The notes: generated from the sequence alone by a model not told the origin. A DNA stretch of 64,000 nucleotides from Actinomycetota bacterium (GCA_018268675.1 JAFDWB010000041.1:1-64000); one strand, 5' to 3'; positions 1 through 7,591 are shown, numbered from the stretch's first letter. Translations and numbers: made by a program.

Positions 1-305
1 ACGGCGGTGCCGTAGGCGCAGACCTCGGTCCAGGTGGTGCCGAGCTCGGAGGTGTCGTAGCGGAAGGCGACGATCGCGTTGCCGCCCTTCGCTTCGACCT
101 CCTCGACCAGCCGTTCCGTCGCGTGTTCGCGGCCTTCCTTCAGCATCTTCGTCATGCCCTTCAGCTCGCCCCCGGCGAGCGACTTGAGCGACGCGCCGAT
201 CTGCGAGCCGACGTTGCGCGAGCGGACGGTGAGGCCGAAGACCTCGCCGAGGACCTCCTCGATCTCATACCCGGGACCCAGGTCGTTCATCGTCGAGATG
301 ATCAC
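1..305 (-). CDS. YbjQ/UPF0145 family protein, 3' end cut by window edge
   Basis: Reads from a GTG at 305 to the window edge, about 101 codons. The opening MIISTMNDLGPGYEIEEVLG is the usual start of the YbjQ/UPF0145 (DUF74) family. A helix rich in Glu/Ala follows (REHATERLVEEVEAKGGNAI), then the strand VAFRYDTSELG and a final CAYGTAV. Family members are about 100-110 residues, so only the last few residues should lie outside. They form small oligomers of unknown function, sometimes called heavy-metal-binding by name only. The gene lies downstream of a GNAT on the same strand, 46 bases after it. Confidence 0.85.
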   Translation of the reverse strand, partial: MIISTMNDLGPGYEIEEVLGEVFGLTVRSRNVGSQIGASLKSLAGGELKGMTKMLKEGREHATERLVEEVEAKGGNAIVAFRYDTSELGTTWTEVCAYGTA

Positions 306-351
306 GGCGGGCAGCCTAGCGGCCGCGGCGCGCCGCGCGCTCGAAGATCGA

Positions 352-828
352 TCAAAGGTCGAGGCGGAAGACCCAGCGACGCCCGTCGCGGTCCTCGTCG
401 TCGCGCGGCGGGACGCGGCGCCAACCGCGCGATTCGTACAGCGCGTGGGCGACGGTCTGGTGCGGGCGACTCCAGAGGGCGATCGCCTCGGCGCCGAGCC
501 CACGCGCCCGCTCGGTCGCATCGGCGAGCAGCGCGTCGCCGATCCCCTGCCGGCGGACCGCGCGCCCGACCGCGAGCCGCGCGAACTCCGCCTCCCCCGG
601 CCCCGCGACCGAGCGCCCCGGCGAGCCCGGAGGAAAGAGCGCCGCGACGCCGATCACCGCGCCCCGGTCGTCGAGCGCGACCGCGACGTCGGCCTCGGCG
701 GCCACCGCGAGGTACTCCTGCCGCGAATAGGGCTCCCGCCGGCCTTCCGGCCCGGTCGCCACGTACGCCTCGCTCCAGAGCGCGGCGACCGCCTCGGCGT
801 CCCCCTCGTCTGCCCGGCGCAGGTTCAC
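352..828 (-). CDS. GNAT family N-acetyltransferase
   Basis: A 158-residue protein from a GTG at 828. The frame stays open further upstream, but residues before VNLRRADEGDAEAV have no family character, so this start was chosen. The acetyl-CoA loop is visible as RLAVGRAVRRQGIGDALLAD, the R-x-x-G-x-G/A pyrophosphate motif, near the middle. The GNAT C-terminal ALYESRGWRR follows. The acceptor substrate cannot be told from sequence. The gene is divergent from the winged-helix gene at 1109, with roughly 280 bases between them. Confidence 0.8.
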   Translation of the reverse strand: MNLRRADEGDAEAVAALWSEAYVATGPEGRREPYSRQEYLAVAAEADVAVALDDRGAVIGVAALFPPGSPGRSVAGPGEAEFARLAVGRAVRRQGIGDALLADATERARGLGAEAIALWSRPHQTVAHALYESRGWRRVPPRDDEDRDGRRWVFRLDL

Positions 829-1108
829 GCGCAGAAGCTGCCCGGCGCCGGCGGTTTCAGTTGGACCGGGGGACTTTGCGAACGCAACTGTTTGTCTGCG
901 CCATACTGACGGCTGTGTGGTCCGCGCGACGTCCCCGGTCGAGGAGCCGGAGCACCGAGCCGGATCACCGATTGGATCAAAAAACGCCTGCAATCTCGAC
1001 ATTCCGCAAGGAACTGTGACAAGAACTTTAAGCGTTGATGGAGACCCGCAAGATACGCGGGCGTTTGCAGACAAAACATTTCAATTGCTCTATGCTGCCG
1101 CCCCGACG

Positions 1109-1444
1109 ATGGGGGGTGGACCTGACAACGGCGACAACGAGCTGCTGATCGCGCTGCGACATCCGCTGCGACGCGAGATCCTCCGCGCGATGGCGGCGCG
1201 GGCCCCCGTCAGCCCGCGCGAGATCTCCAACGCGCTGCGCCGGCCGCTCTCCAACATCAGCTACCACGTCCGCGTGCTGGCCGACTGCGGCGCCGTCACC
1301 CTGGTCGACACCGCGCCGGTGCGCGGGTCGATGCAGCACTTCTACTCGCCCTCGATCGACGAGCCGTGGGCGCTCGCGGTTCTCGGACTGAGCGCGAACG
1401 GCGAGCGCACACCAGGGGGCGAAGACGAGGGCCCCGCCGCTTAG
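1109..1444 (+). CDS. ArsR-like winged-helix transcriptional regulator
   Basis: A 111-residue protein consisting of little more than one winged helix. LIALRHPLRREILRAM is the first helix, PREISNALRRPLSNISYHVR contains the helix-turn-helix, and the wing is DTAPVRGSMQHFY. The pattern (HPLR.EIL, YHVRVL, RG...HFY) recurs in the protein at 2715-3299, so the two are paralogues. No metal-binding cysteine pair of classical ArsR is seen. The frame is open upstream to 917, but the extension looks non-coding, so the first ATG before the fold was used. No convincing ribosome-binding site precedes it. The target is unknown. Confidence 0.8.
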   Translation: MGGGPDNGDNELLIALRHPLRREILRAMAARAPVSPREISNALRRPLSNISYHVRVLADCGAVTLVDTAPVRGSMQHFYSPSIDEPWALAVLGLSANGERTPGGEDEGPAA

Positions 1445-1475
1445 GTTCTTCATGATGGCCACCCAAGGGGAGAAC

Positions 1476-1730
1476 ATGACCAACGAAGGCGAAGACGCCC
1501 GGCTGGAATCGGCGCTGCTGCAGCGCGTGCTGGACCTGCACCCGACCCGCGTGAACACCGACGAGCTGGTCCGCGACCTGGCCGGCGAGGAGGTCGACTT
1601 CGCCGCCCGGGACGGGATCGAACGGGCGATCCGCGAACTGACCGGCGCCGGGCTCCTGCACCAGACCGACGACGGGCTCATCACCCCCACGCGCGCCGCC
1701 GTGCACTTCGGCGAGCTGCTCGGCCCGTAG
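1476..1730 (+). CDS. small winged-helix-like protein
   Basis: An 84-residue protein. The start at 1476 is supported by AAGGGGAG at 1465-1472, well placed before ATG; another ATG lies upstream at 1455. The sequence LESALLQRVLDLHPTRVNTD, ELVRDLAGEEVDF, IERAIRELTGAGLLHQTDDG and ITPTRAAVHFGELL reads as three helices and a wing, the fold seen in small actinobacterial DNA-binding proteins. It begins 32 bases after the regulator at 1109-1444 and is probably co-transcribed. It resembles the 88-residue protein at 11984-12250 in size and fold. Function is not known. Confidence 0.75.
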   Translation: MTNEGEDARLESALLQRVLDLHPTRVNTDELVRDLAGEEVDFAARDGIERAIRELTGAGLLHQTDDGLITPTRAAVHFGELLGP

Positions 1731-1742
1731 AGCGGGCGGGGC

Positions 1743-1763
1743 GGGAGGCGCGGCGCCCCTCCC
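1743..1763. terminator. GC hairpin between convergent genes
   Basis: GGGAGG and CCTCCC flank an inner CGC/GCG pair in the gap between the convergent genes ending at 1730 and 1763. No T-tract follows. It could serve both strands as a weak terminator. Confidence 0.4.
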
Positions 1764-2374
1764 TACTCCTCCCCGCCCTCGACGACGAGCCGCAGGAAAC
1801 CGGTCCGCAGGCGGTCCGACAGTTCCTCCGCCGCGGCTGCGGCCGCCGGATCCTCCTCGTCGCTCGCGGTCACCAGCAGCACCTCGGTCGCCCGGAAGCT
1901 GCCGACCAGGTCTTCGACCGCCTGCACGATGTCCTCGTCGCCGACCCGCGCCTCGGCGACGACGCCGACCTTGGCCAGCGAGGCGACCGACATCACCAAG
2001 GTCCGCTGCGCCTCGCGGCGGGCGGGCTCGAGGTCGGAGGCCCAGCGGTCGAGGAAGCCGATCCGGGCGGGCGCGAGGATCATCACCTCGGCCAGGTCCC
2101 GGCCGCCGTCGACCCCCGCCTCCGCGGCGATCGCGGCGGTCGTCACCGGATCCTCGACCGGCCGGCTGACGACGACCAGGAGGCGGCGGCGCACCGCCGG
2201 GTCGGGCAGCTCGCCGATCCCCGCCCGCGGTCGCATCCGCACCGCGATCCAGACCACCGCCACCCCCGCCAACGCGCCGAGGGCGAGGCCGAGACCGGGC
2301 CCGGCGGCCAGGATGCCGAGGACGATCGGGACGGCGATCGCCAGGACGAGCAGCGGCAGCTTCCAAGGAGCCAC
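1763..2374 (-). CDS. membrane-anchored UspA-like protein
   Basis: A 203-residue protein from a GTG. Residues 5-45 form two hydrophobic helices (LPLLVLAIAVPIVLGILAAG; LGLALGALAGVAVVWIAV). A soluble domain with alternating strands and helices follows: RRLLVVVSRPVEDPVT, AEVMILAPARIGFLDRW and ATEVLLVTASDEED. The soluble part looks like a universal-stress-protein Rossmann fold without an obvious G-x-x-G-x-x-G-S/T ATP loop. The protein at 7592-8413 has the same two parts in reverse order. It probably sits in the membrane with a cytoplasmic sensor domain. Substrate or partner unknown. Confidence 0.7.
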   Translation of the reverse strand: MAPWKLPLLVLAIAVPIVLGILAAGPGLGLALGALAGVAVVWIAVRMRPRAGIGELPDPAVRRRLLVVVSRPVEDPVTTAAIAAEAGVDGGRDLAEVMILAPARIGFLDRWASDLEPARREAQRTLVMSVASLAKVGVVAEARVGDEDIVQAVEDLVGSFRATEVLLVTASDEEDPAAAAAAEELSDRLRTGFLRLVVEGGEE

Positions 2375-2714
2375 CGGCCTAGCCTGTCACGGCGACCGCC
2401 GTCCTGCCCCTGATCCCCTGGCTCAGGACCCCTTGGTGATCGCCGCAGGCGCGGTCCGCCCCTGCGAGGTGCCCATCCTCACTTCGTCACCTCCGTGTCG
2501 GAACTGCGTTTTCCCGGTCCGCCGCGCTCTGACCGGCGGATTCCTATCTTTTACTCTAGTTGATTACAGCAATCAAGTTGAAACCGGTAAAACCGCACAA
2601 TTAAACGAAGGTTTGAGATCACTTCTGGATTTCTTGATCTGGACCCTTTAAGGTCTGCTCATCGGCGTTTTGCCACCGCTGATTCGCCTTGCCAACGACC
2701 GAAAAGAGCCCCCC
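2375..2714. other. AT-rich intergenic region between divergent genes
   Basis: No gene is seen. The stretch 2540-2640 is conspicuously AT-rich for this genome and should hold the promoters of the flanking divergent genes. TTGAAA (2578-2583), 17 bases, then TTAAAC (2601-2606) is a weak sigma-70-like candidate. The clearest element is the palindrome at 2560-2576. Confidence 0.5.
2560..2576. promoter_or_regulatory. TTGATT-N5-AATCAA palindrome, candidate operator
   Basis: A perfect 6-base dyad with a 5-base centre lies about 140 bases upstream of the winged-helix regulator at 2715, just before the weak promoter candidate. Spacing and symmetry suit a dimeric winged-helix protein, possibly the adjacent regulator. 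Binding is inferred. Confidence 0.4.
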
Positions 2715-3299
2715 TTGCCGAAAACCAAGAAGAAGGACGGCGTCGAACAGATCGTCGCCAAAGCCTTCGCGCACCCCCTGCGCGTACAGATCCTGATCAT
2801 TCTGAACGAGCGCGTCGCCAGCCCCAACATGCTGGCCCAGGAGCTCGACCAGAGCCTCAATCTGGTCGCCTACCACGTCCGCGTGCTGGAGAAATACGAC
2901 TGCATCGAGCTCGTCGACACGAAGCAACGCCGCGGTGCCACCGAGCACTTCTACCGCGCCACCCGCCGCCAGTTCCTCAGCGACAGCGAATGGTCGCGGA
3001 TGCCCCAGAGCCTCCGCCCCGGGCTGTCGGGGGCGATGCTCAAATCGATGTTCGACGACATCGAGGAGGCGGTCAAGAGCGGCTCGATGGACGAGCAGGA
3101 CGACCGCCACCTGAGCCGCACCCCGATGGTCGTCGACCAGCAGGGCTGGGACGAGGTGTCGGCGCTGCTCACGGAGACGCTCGACCGCGTCCTCCAGATC
3201 CAGGGCGAGGCGGCCAAACGCCTCTCCGACTCGGGTGAGGACGGGATGCTCTCGAAGGTCGAGATGCTCCACTTCCGCTCCCCCGCCCCGACCGCCTGA
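2715..3299 (+). CDS. ArsR-like winged-helix transcriptional regulator with C-terminal helical domain
   Basis: A 194-residue protein. The start is taken as TTG at 2715 because GAAAAGAG at 2701-2708 is correctly spaced; a TTG at 2670 is in frame but has no such site. The winged helix is KAFAHPLRVQILIILNERVA, then MLAQELDQSLNLVAYHVRVL, then wing RRGATEHFY. It is paralogous to 1109-1444 but carries an extra C-terminal region of about 90 residues, predicted helical, with a conserved-looking VVDQQGWDEVSALL. That region may bind a ligand or partner. It converges on the encapsulin gene, separated by a perfect GC palindrome. Confidence 0.85.
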   Translation: MPKTKKKDGVEQIVAKAFAHPLRVQILIILNERVASPNMLAQELDQSLNLVAYHVRVLEKYDCIELVDTKQRRGATEHFYRATRRQFLSDSEWSRMPQSLRPGLSGAMLKSMFDDIEEAVKSGSMDEQDDRHLSRTPMVVDQQGWDEVSALLTETLDRVLQIQGEAAKRLSDSGEDGMLSKVEMLHFRSPAPTA

Positions 3300-3310
3300 G
3301 CGAGGCGAGG

Positions 3311-3327
3311 GGCGCCGGCCCGGCGCC
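3311..3327. terminator. perfect GC palindrome between convergent genes
   Basis: GGCGCCGG, one base, CCGGCGCC, placed exactly between the convergent stops of the winged-helix gene and the encapsulin gene. No T-tract on either side. A bidirectional transcription stop is plausible but not proven. Confidence 0.4.
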
Positions 3328-3329
3328 GT

Positions 3330-4133
3330 TCAGGGACTGAGCGGCGCCGCGGCCTCCGGGGTCGCGACGACGAAGGAGAAGCTCTCCTCCAGGTAGAGGT
3401 GCACCTCGTCAGCGTCGTGGTGGTCGTAGCCGATCGCGAGGTCCTGGCCCGATTCGAGCAGGAAGTCGCCGCCGCGCAGGCTCATCGCCACCGCGCCGGA
3501 CAGCCCCGGCGCCCAGACGATCGGCCCGCCGTCGAGGATCTTCGACAGGTGGTCGAGCAGCGGGTAGCCGCCGTGCTCGGCCGTCTCGATCACCTTGATG
3601 TGCTCGTCGGGCCCGAGCGCCAGGCCGTAAGGCCCGCCGACGCCGGCCTCGCGCAGCGCCTCGACCGCGCGCGCCACCGAGCGCGGGTAGCCCTCGGCTT
3701 TCTTCCCCAGCGGCTCGGGCTCGAACGGCGAGCTCTCCAGCACGCCCTGGATCCCGGCTTTCGCCCAGCCGTTGAAGACGGCGCTGTTCTCGCAGACGGC
3801 GATCTGGTGGGCGGCGTTGTCGAGCGCCTCGAGGTCGACGTCGACGGCACCGCGGTCGTCGTCGCGCATCTCGGCGCGGGAGACCGCGAAGTCGACGCGC
3901 ACCTCGACCAAGGGCAGGACCCGGCGACGGAGGGCGCCGACGCCTTTCGCGGGCGCGTCGACCGACTCGACCCGGCCGAGGTTGGTCGCCGAGTGCTCCC
4001 AGCCCTGCGGCCCGACGAAATCGACCAGGCGGCGCGCGGCCAGCGCCCCGGCAAGGCGTTGGCGCGCCTCCTCGTCGAGCAGCTTCCAGTTCGAGTCGGT
4101 GAGCGGCGCGTGGCCGCGGAGAAGGTGATTCAT
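3330..4133 (-). CDS. family 1 encapsulin shell protein
   Basis: A 267-residue HK97-fold nanocompartment shell protein. Recognisable encapsulin features are the start MNHLLRGHAPLTDSNWKLLD, LVDFVGPQGWEHSATNLGR, LPLVEVRVDFAVSRAEMRD, AVFNGWAKAGIQGV, GPYGLALGPDEHIKVIET, the C-terminal IVWAPGLSGAVAMSLRGGDF, and DLAIGYDHHDADEVHLYLEE. Length matches the family (about 265). AAAGGA is a ribosome-binding site 8 bases before the ATG. Such shells enclose enzymes (DyP peroxidase, ferritin-like proteins) that carry a C-terminal loading peptide. No complete cargo gene is adjacent, but a reading frame ending in a loading peptide overlaps the start as ATGA (4130-4357). The gene is divergent from the sigma factor at 4351. 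Confidence 0.95.
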   Translation of the reverse strand: MNHLLRGHAPLTDSNWKLLDEEARQRLAGALAARRLVDFVGPQGWEHSATNLGRVESVDAPAKGVGALRRRVLPLVEVRVDFAVSRAEMRDDDRGAVDVDLEALDNAAHQIAVCENSAVFNGWAKAGIQGVLESSPFEPEPLGKKAEGYPRSVARAVEALREAGVGGPYGLALGPDEHIKVIETAEHGGYPLLDHLSKILDGGPIVWAPGLSGAVAMSLRGGDFLLESGQDLAIGYDHHDADEVHLYLEESFSFVVATPEAAAPLSP

Positions 4134-4357
4134 CGTCCCTGTCCTTTCATGCTGCCGATTCCCAGGTCCCTTCCAGGCCTCCTTGGACGTGTGTCGGCGA
4201 GACTATCCGACGCTCCGAGCCGCCCTGAAGTCAGATCGGCTCGGCCGGGAACCCTCGCTATGGTGTGACGTCGGCGCCTTCCCCGGGCGCCGGGCGCTGC
4301 AGGGATTCCCCGCGACCCTCCGGGCGGCGTCTTCCATTGCCTGCCGGGCGATGACAC
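4130..4357 (-). other. short reading frame ending in an orphan encapsulin cargo-loading peptide
   Basis: Codons 4168-4133 on the minus strand spell DLGIGSMKGQGR, followed by TGA at 4132-4130. That stop overlaps the encapsulin ATG as ATGA. The consensus loading peptide of actinobacterial DyP cargo, as I recall it, is (S)LGIGSLKG, so seven of eight positions match. The frame is open upstream only to a GTG at 4357 (75 codons). The rest is Arg/Gly/Pro-rich with no enzyme or ferritin fold, and it runs into the oppositely oriented sigma gene. It may be the relic of a deleted cargo gene, a small free targeting peptide, or less likely chance. An AGGAGG at 4183-4178 has no standard start codon at the right distance. 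Confidence 0.5.
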
Positions 4358-5172
4358 GCACGATGGCAGCCGAGAGCGAAGAGATCCGACCAGCCTCCGA
4401 GGGCGAGCCGAGCGGCCCCGTGGACGCCCTCGCGGGCGAGACCCTGCTGTGGCGGCGGCTGCGCGACCAGCGCGATCCGGCGGCGCGCGAGGAGCTCGTC
4501 CGCCGGTACCTGCCCTTCGCCAAGAACCTGGCCCTGCGCTACCGCGGCGCCAGCGAGTCCTTCGACGACCTGCTGCAGGTGGCGAACCTCGGGCTGGTCA
4601 ACGCGGTCGACCGGTTCGACCCGGCGCGCGGCACCCCCTTCGCGGCGTTCGCCTCGCCGACCATCCTCGGCGAACTGAAGCGCCACTTCCGCGACCGGGT
4701 CTGGACGGTGCGGGTGCCCCGCGGCCTGCACGACCGGATGGCCGAGGTGGAGAAAGTGACCGCGCAGCTGACCGTCGAGCTGCAGCGCTCGCCCTCGGTC
4801 CCCGAGATCGCCGCCAAGCTGGAGATCGATCCCGGCGAAGTGCTCGAGGTGCTGGAGGCCAACCACAACCGGCGCCCCCTCTCGCTCGACCGGCCGGTCG
4901 GCGGCGAGGAGGACGAATCGCCCGCCTCCGAGTGGGTCGGCGACGAGGACGAGGGCTACGAGCTGATCGACGACAAACTGGCGCTCGAGGGCGTCCTCCC
5001 CCAGCTCGACGACCGCGAGCGCCTGATCCTCCGCCTGCGCTTCGTCGAGGACATGACCCAGTCCCAGATCGCCGACCAGATCGGCCACTCTCAGATGCAC
5101 GTCTCCCGCATCCTCCGCCGCACTCTCGAGCGGATCCGCGAAGAGGTGGCGGAGCAGGACGGGGAGGCGTAG
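4351..5172 (+). CDS. SigB/SigF-family RNA polymerase sigma factor
   Basis: About 273 residues (269 if the second ATG at 4363 is used). Region 2 is clear: LPFAKNLALRYRGASESFDD, LLQVANLGLVNAVDRFDPAR, FAAFASPTILGELKRHFRDR. Region 3 is WTVRVPRGLHDRMAEVEKVT. Region 4 ends with DRERLILRLRFVEDMTQSQI and GHSQMHVSRILRRTLERIR, the -35-binding helix-turn-helix. This layout is that of stress/sporulation SigB/SigF sigmas controlled by partner switching. The anti-sigma-like and STAS proteins that follow (5206-6551) fit that control. The encapsulin gene is transcribed divergently from the same gap. Confidence 0.93.
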   Translation: MTRTMAAESEEIRPASEGEPSGPVDALAGETLLWRRLRDQRDPAAREELVRRYLPFAKNLALRYRGASESFDDLLQVANLGLVNAVDRFDPARGTPFAAFASPTILGELKRHFRDRVWTVRVPRGLHDRMAEVEKVTAQLTVELQRSPSVPEIAAKLEIDPGEVLEVLEANHNRRPLSLDRPVGGEEDESPASEWVGDEDEGYELIDDKLALEGVLPQLDDRERLILRLRFVEDMTQSQIADQIGHSQMHVSRILRRTLERIREEVAEQDGEA

Positions 5173-5205
5173 GGGCGCGCCGGGGGGCGGCAGCCGGGGT
5201 GGCGG

Positions 5206-6036
5206 TCAGGTCGCGATGGCGGCGATCGCGACGACCAGGTACTCGCCGTCGTCGTCGACGTCGGTGCGGACCTCGTCGGCGAGGGTCTCCAGCGAGCCGC
5301 CGAGGTCGGGGAGGGCGAGGCTGCGGCGGAGGTCGGCGGCGGCGCCGGGGGCCATCGGGCCGAGCTTCAGCTCGACGCCCTCGGGGCGGTCGGCGACGCT
5401 GACGTGGACGATGCCGTCGGTGAAGCCGCGGGGGGCCGCCGCGGCGATCGCGTCGGCGAGGAGGATCGCGTCGGAGATGCGGTCGACGGTGATCGCGCGG
5501 CGGGCGGCGAGGGCGGTCAGGGCGCGGCTCAGGACCGGGCCGAGAAGGTCGGCGCCGACCGTCATCTCGGTCGCCTCGGGGACCGGCGGGCCGGTGGCCG
5601 GCTCGGCCTCCGTCGCCGCGATGGGGCGCGAGCGGAGCGGCAGGTGCATGCGGATCTCGGTCCCCCGCTCGACCCCGCCACGGATCTCGAAGCTCGAGGA
5701 GAGGGCGGCGATCAGCGCCAGGCCGATCCGCAGGCTCGGCCGGTCGACCCCCGGCCGGGGGGTGATCCCGCGGCCGAAGTCGCGCACCGCGACGGTCAGC
5801 CCGTCGCCGTCGGCCCCGGCGGCGACCTCAAGCAGCCCCGGCTCGCCGTCCGGGTAGGCGTGGGTGACGACGTTCATCCCGGCCTCGGTGACGACCGTCT
5901 TCAGGTCGGCGGTCGCCGCCTCGTCCATGCCGAGCCGCTCCGCCAGGCCGGCGACCGCGTGGCGAACCACCGCGACGTTCTCCGCCCGGGCGGGAAGCGA
6001 CATACGCAGGCCTGATGGATCGACGTTGGTGCTCAA
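5206..6036 (-). CDS. anti-sigma factor (RsbW-like ATP-binding protein) with second degenerate ATPase-like domain
   Basis: A 276-residue protein from a TTG; ATG at 6003 is an alternative but would cut the first strand. Residues 8-135 form a GHKL ATPase domain of the RsbW type with N-box TEAGMNVVTHAY (E51, N55, H59) and G boxes VRDFGRGI and IGLALIAALS. Residues 155-276 look like a second copy in which the N-box position reads DAILLADAIAAAAP, lacking the Glu/Asn pair. The first domain should bind the sigma factor or phosphorylate the STAS protein; the second may be structural. The gene lies between its likely partners, on the opposite strand. Confidence 0.85.
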   Translation of the reverse strand: MSTNVDPSGLRMSLPARAENVAVVRHAVAGLAERLGMDEAATADLKTVVTEAGMNVVTHAYPDGEPGLLEVAAGADGDGLTVAVRDFGRGITPRPGVDRPSLRIGLALIAALSSSFEIRGGVERGTEIRMHLPLRSRPIAATEAEPATGPPVPEATEMTVGADLLGPVLSRALTALAARRAITVDRISDAILLADAIAAAAPRGFTDGIVHVSVADRPEGVELKLGPMAPGAAADLRRSLALPDLGGSLETLADEVRTDVDDDGEYLVVAIAAIAT

Positions 6037-6179
6037 GATCTTCTGTCCCCAGCTCGGCGACGCCCCGCTTCTGCCGCGCCGCGAAAACTATCGGCCCTGC
6101 GTTCGCCCTGATACCCAGCCGTACCCGTCGCAAACGACGAGCGGCGCACCGACGCCCGGCTGCGCTAGCATCGCGCGCA

Positions 6180-6551
6180 GTGGGGCCCGCGCCGTTTCAA
6201 GCATCCGCCTCCGTCCTGGAGGGCGGAGTTCGACTCCTCGAGATCCACGGCGAGCTCGACCTCTCCACCGCGGGCCAGCTCGAGGGCCCGCTGGAGGAAG
6301 CGACCAGCGACGAGGACGGCGCGGTCCTGATCGACCTCGCAGAGTGCACCTTCATCGACTCGACCGGGATCGCGATGATCGTCCGCGCCTGGCAGCGGGT
6401 CGACGGCGCGGCCGGCAACGGCGGCCAAGGTGGCCTCGTCCTCTGCTGCCAGAACGAGCAGGTCCGGCGCGTCCTCGAGGTCACCGGCCTCGAGCACTCG
6501 CTGCGGGTGTTCCCGACCCGCGACGCCGCCGCCGCGGCGCTGCGCGGGTGA
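6180..6551 (+). CDS. STAS-domain anti-sigma factor antagonist (RsbV-like)
   Basis: A 123-residue single STAS domain from a GTG at 6180; the open frame upstream of this is Arg-rich and not family-like. The signature is VLEGGVRLLEIHGELDLSTA, then VLIDLAECTFIDSTGIAMIV. Ser61 of the DSTG motif is the phospho-acceptor expected to be modified by an RsbW-type kinase. When unphosphorylated, such proteins bind the anti-sigma and free the sigma. With 4351-5172 and 5206-6036 it makes a complete core partner-switching module. No PP2C phosphatase (RsbU/RsbP) is present in the window. Confidence 0.9.
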   Translation: MGPAPFQASASVLEGGVRLLEIHGELDLSTAGQLEGPLEEATSDEDGAVLIDLAECTFIDSTGIAMIVRAWQRVDGAAGNGGQGGLVLCCQNEQVRRVLEVTGLEHSLRVFPTRDAAAAALRG

Positions 6552-6631
6552 GGTTCGTCACGCGGGCGCAACGCCGCGATTGAGGCGGGGTTGGTCGGGT
6601 AGCGGGCTTTGATGGCCCCGCCCCACCGCTG

Positions 6632-7588
6632 ATGCCCTCGCCCAAACCGAAACGACCGCGACTGCCGCGCGAGCTGTTCGAGACGCGCAGCCACGCCTGG
6701 ACCGCGCTCGGGCTGAGCGAAGAGATCGAGACGCGCCGCCTCTCGAAGCGCTCCCTCGCGGGCCTCGTCCTCGCCGTGCTGGCCCTGATCGCGACGCTGG
6801 TCGTCTACACGCACCGCCAGCAGATCGCCCCCGGCTACGGCGAATGGTTCCGGGTCGGCACGGTGATCGTCCTGGTGCTGGTCGGCAGCGCCGCGATCCA
6901 CTGGCTCCTGCGCGTGCTCCAGCCGCGCCTCAACCGCCGGCTCGACCCGGCCACCGCGGGGACGACGGGCTTCGTCTTCCGCTTTCTGGCGACCCTGGCG
7001 ATCGTCGTCGTGGCGCTGCGGATCGCCGGCGTCACCGCCTCCACCCTCGCCGTCGGCGGCGCCTTCACCGCGGTGCTGCTCGGCCTCGCCGCGCAGCAGA
7101 GCCTCGGCGCGATCTTCGCCGGCGTCGTCCTGCAGAGCACGCGGCCGTTCCGGGTCGGCGAACGGGTGCGGCTCGTCGGCGGCCCGCTGGCCGGCTCGCT
7201 GGAGGGCACGGTCACCTCGCTCGGCCTCTTCTACACGACGCTCAGCCAGGGGGCCGACCGCCTGCTGATCCCCAACAACGTGCTGCTGATGGTCGCCGTG
7301 GTGCCGCTGCGCGAGCCCGACAAGGTCGACGTGCGGGTGCGCTTTCCCCGCCACGTCAGCCCCCGCGAAGTCGAGCAGCAGCTGCTCCGCACGATCTCCG
7401 TGCCGACCCGCTACCGGCCGAGCGTCTCGCTCGAGGAAATCGAGCCCGACAGCGTGATCATGCGGATCAACGCGACGCCGCTGCGCTCCGAGGACGGCTC
7501 GCAGCTGGCCGAGGAGGTGCTGGAGGCGCTCCACCGCCGCGACACGGCCGAACACGAGGCCGCCGGGACCTCCCCCCTGCCGGACTAG
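6632..7588 (+). CDS. MscS-family mechanosensitive ion channel
   Basis: A 318-residue membrane protein. Hydrophobic segments lie near residues 42-62, 73-93, 110-132 and 137-168. The last is the pore-lining helix AVGGAFTAVLLGLAAQQSLG, followed by the MscS beta domain VLQSTRPFRVGERVRLVGG, GTVTSLGLFYTTLSQGADR and LLIPNNVLL. The C-terminal alpha/beta domain starts at VDVRVRFPRHVSP. Small-conductance channels release solutes on hypo-osmotic shock. It sits just after the sigma/anti-sigma/antagonist module, but no shared promoter can be seen. Confidence 0.9.
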   Translation: MPSPKPKRPRLPRELFETRSHAWTALGLSEEIETRRLSKRSLAGLVLAVLALIATLVVYTHRQQIAPGYGEWFRVGTVIVLVLVGSAAIHWLLRVLQPRLNRRLDPATAGTTGFVFRFLATLAIVVVALRIAGVTASTLAVGGAFTAVLLGLAAQQSLGAIFAGVVLQSTRPFRVGERVRLVGGPLAGSLEGTVTSLGLFYTTLSQGADRLLIPNNVLLMVAVVPLREPDKVDVRVRFPRHVSPREVEQQLLRTISVPTRYRPSVSLEEIEPDSVIMRINATPLRSEDGSQLAEEVLEALHRRDTAEHEAAGTSPLPD

Positions 7589-7591
7589 CCG

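Noticed and set aside
2578-2606. Promoter TTGAAA-N17-TTAAAC before the winged-helix gene at 2715
   Set aside because: The -10 matches the consensus at only three positions and lacks the final T; kept as a remark, not as a feature.
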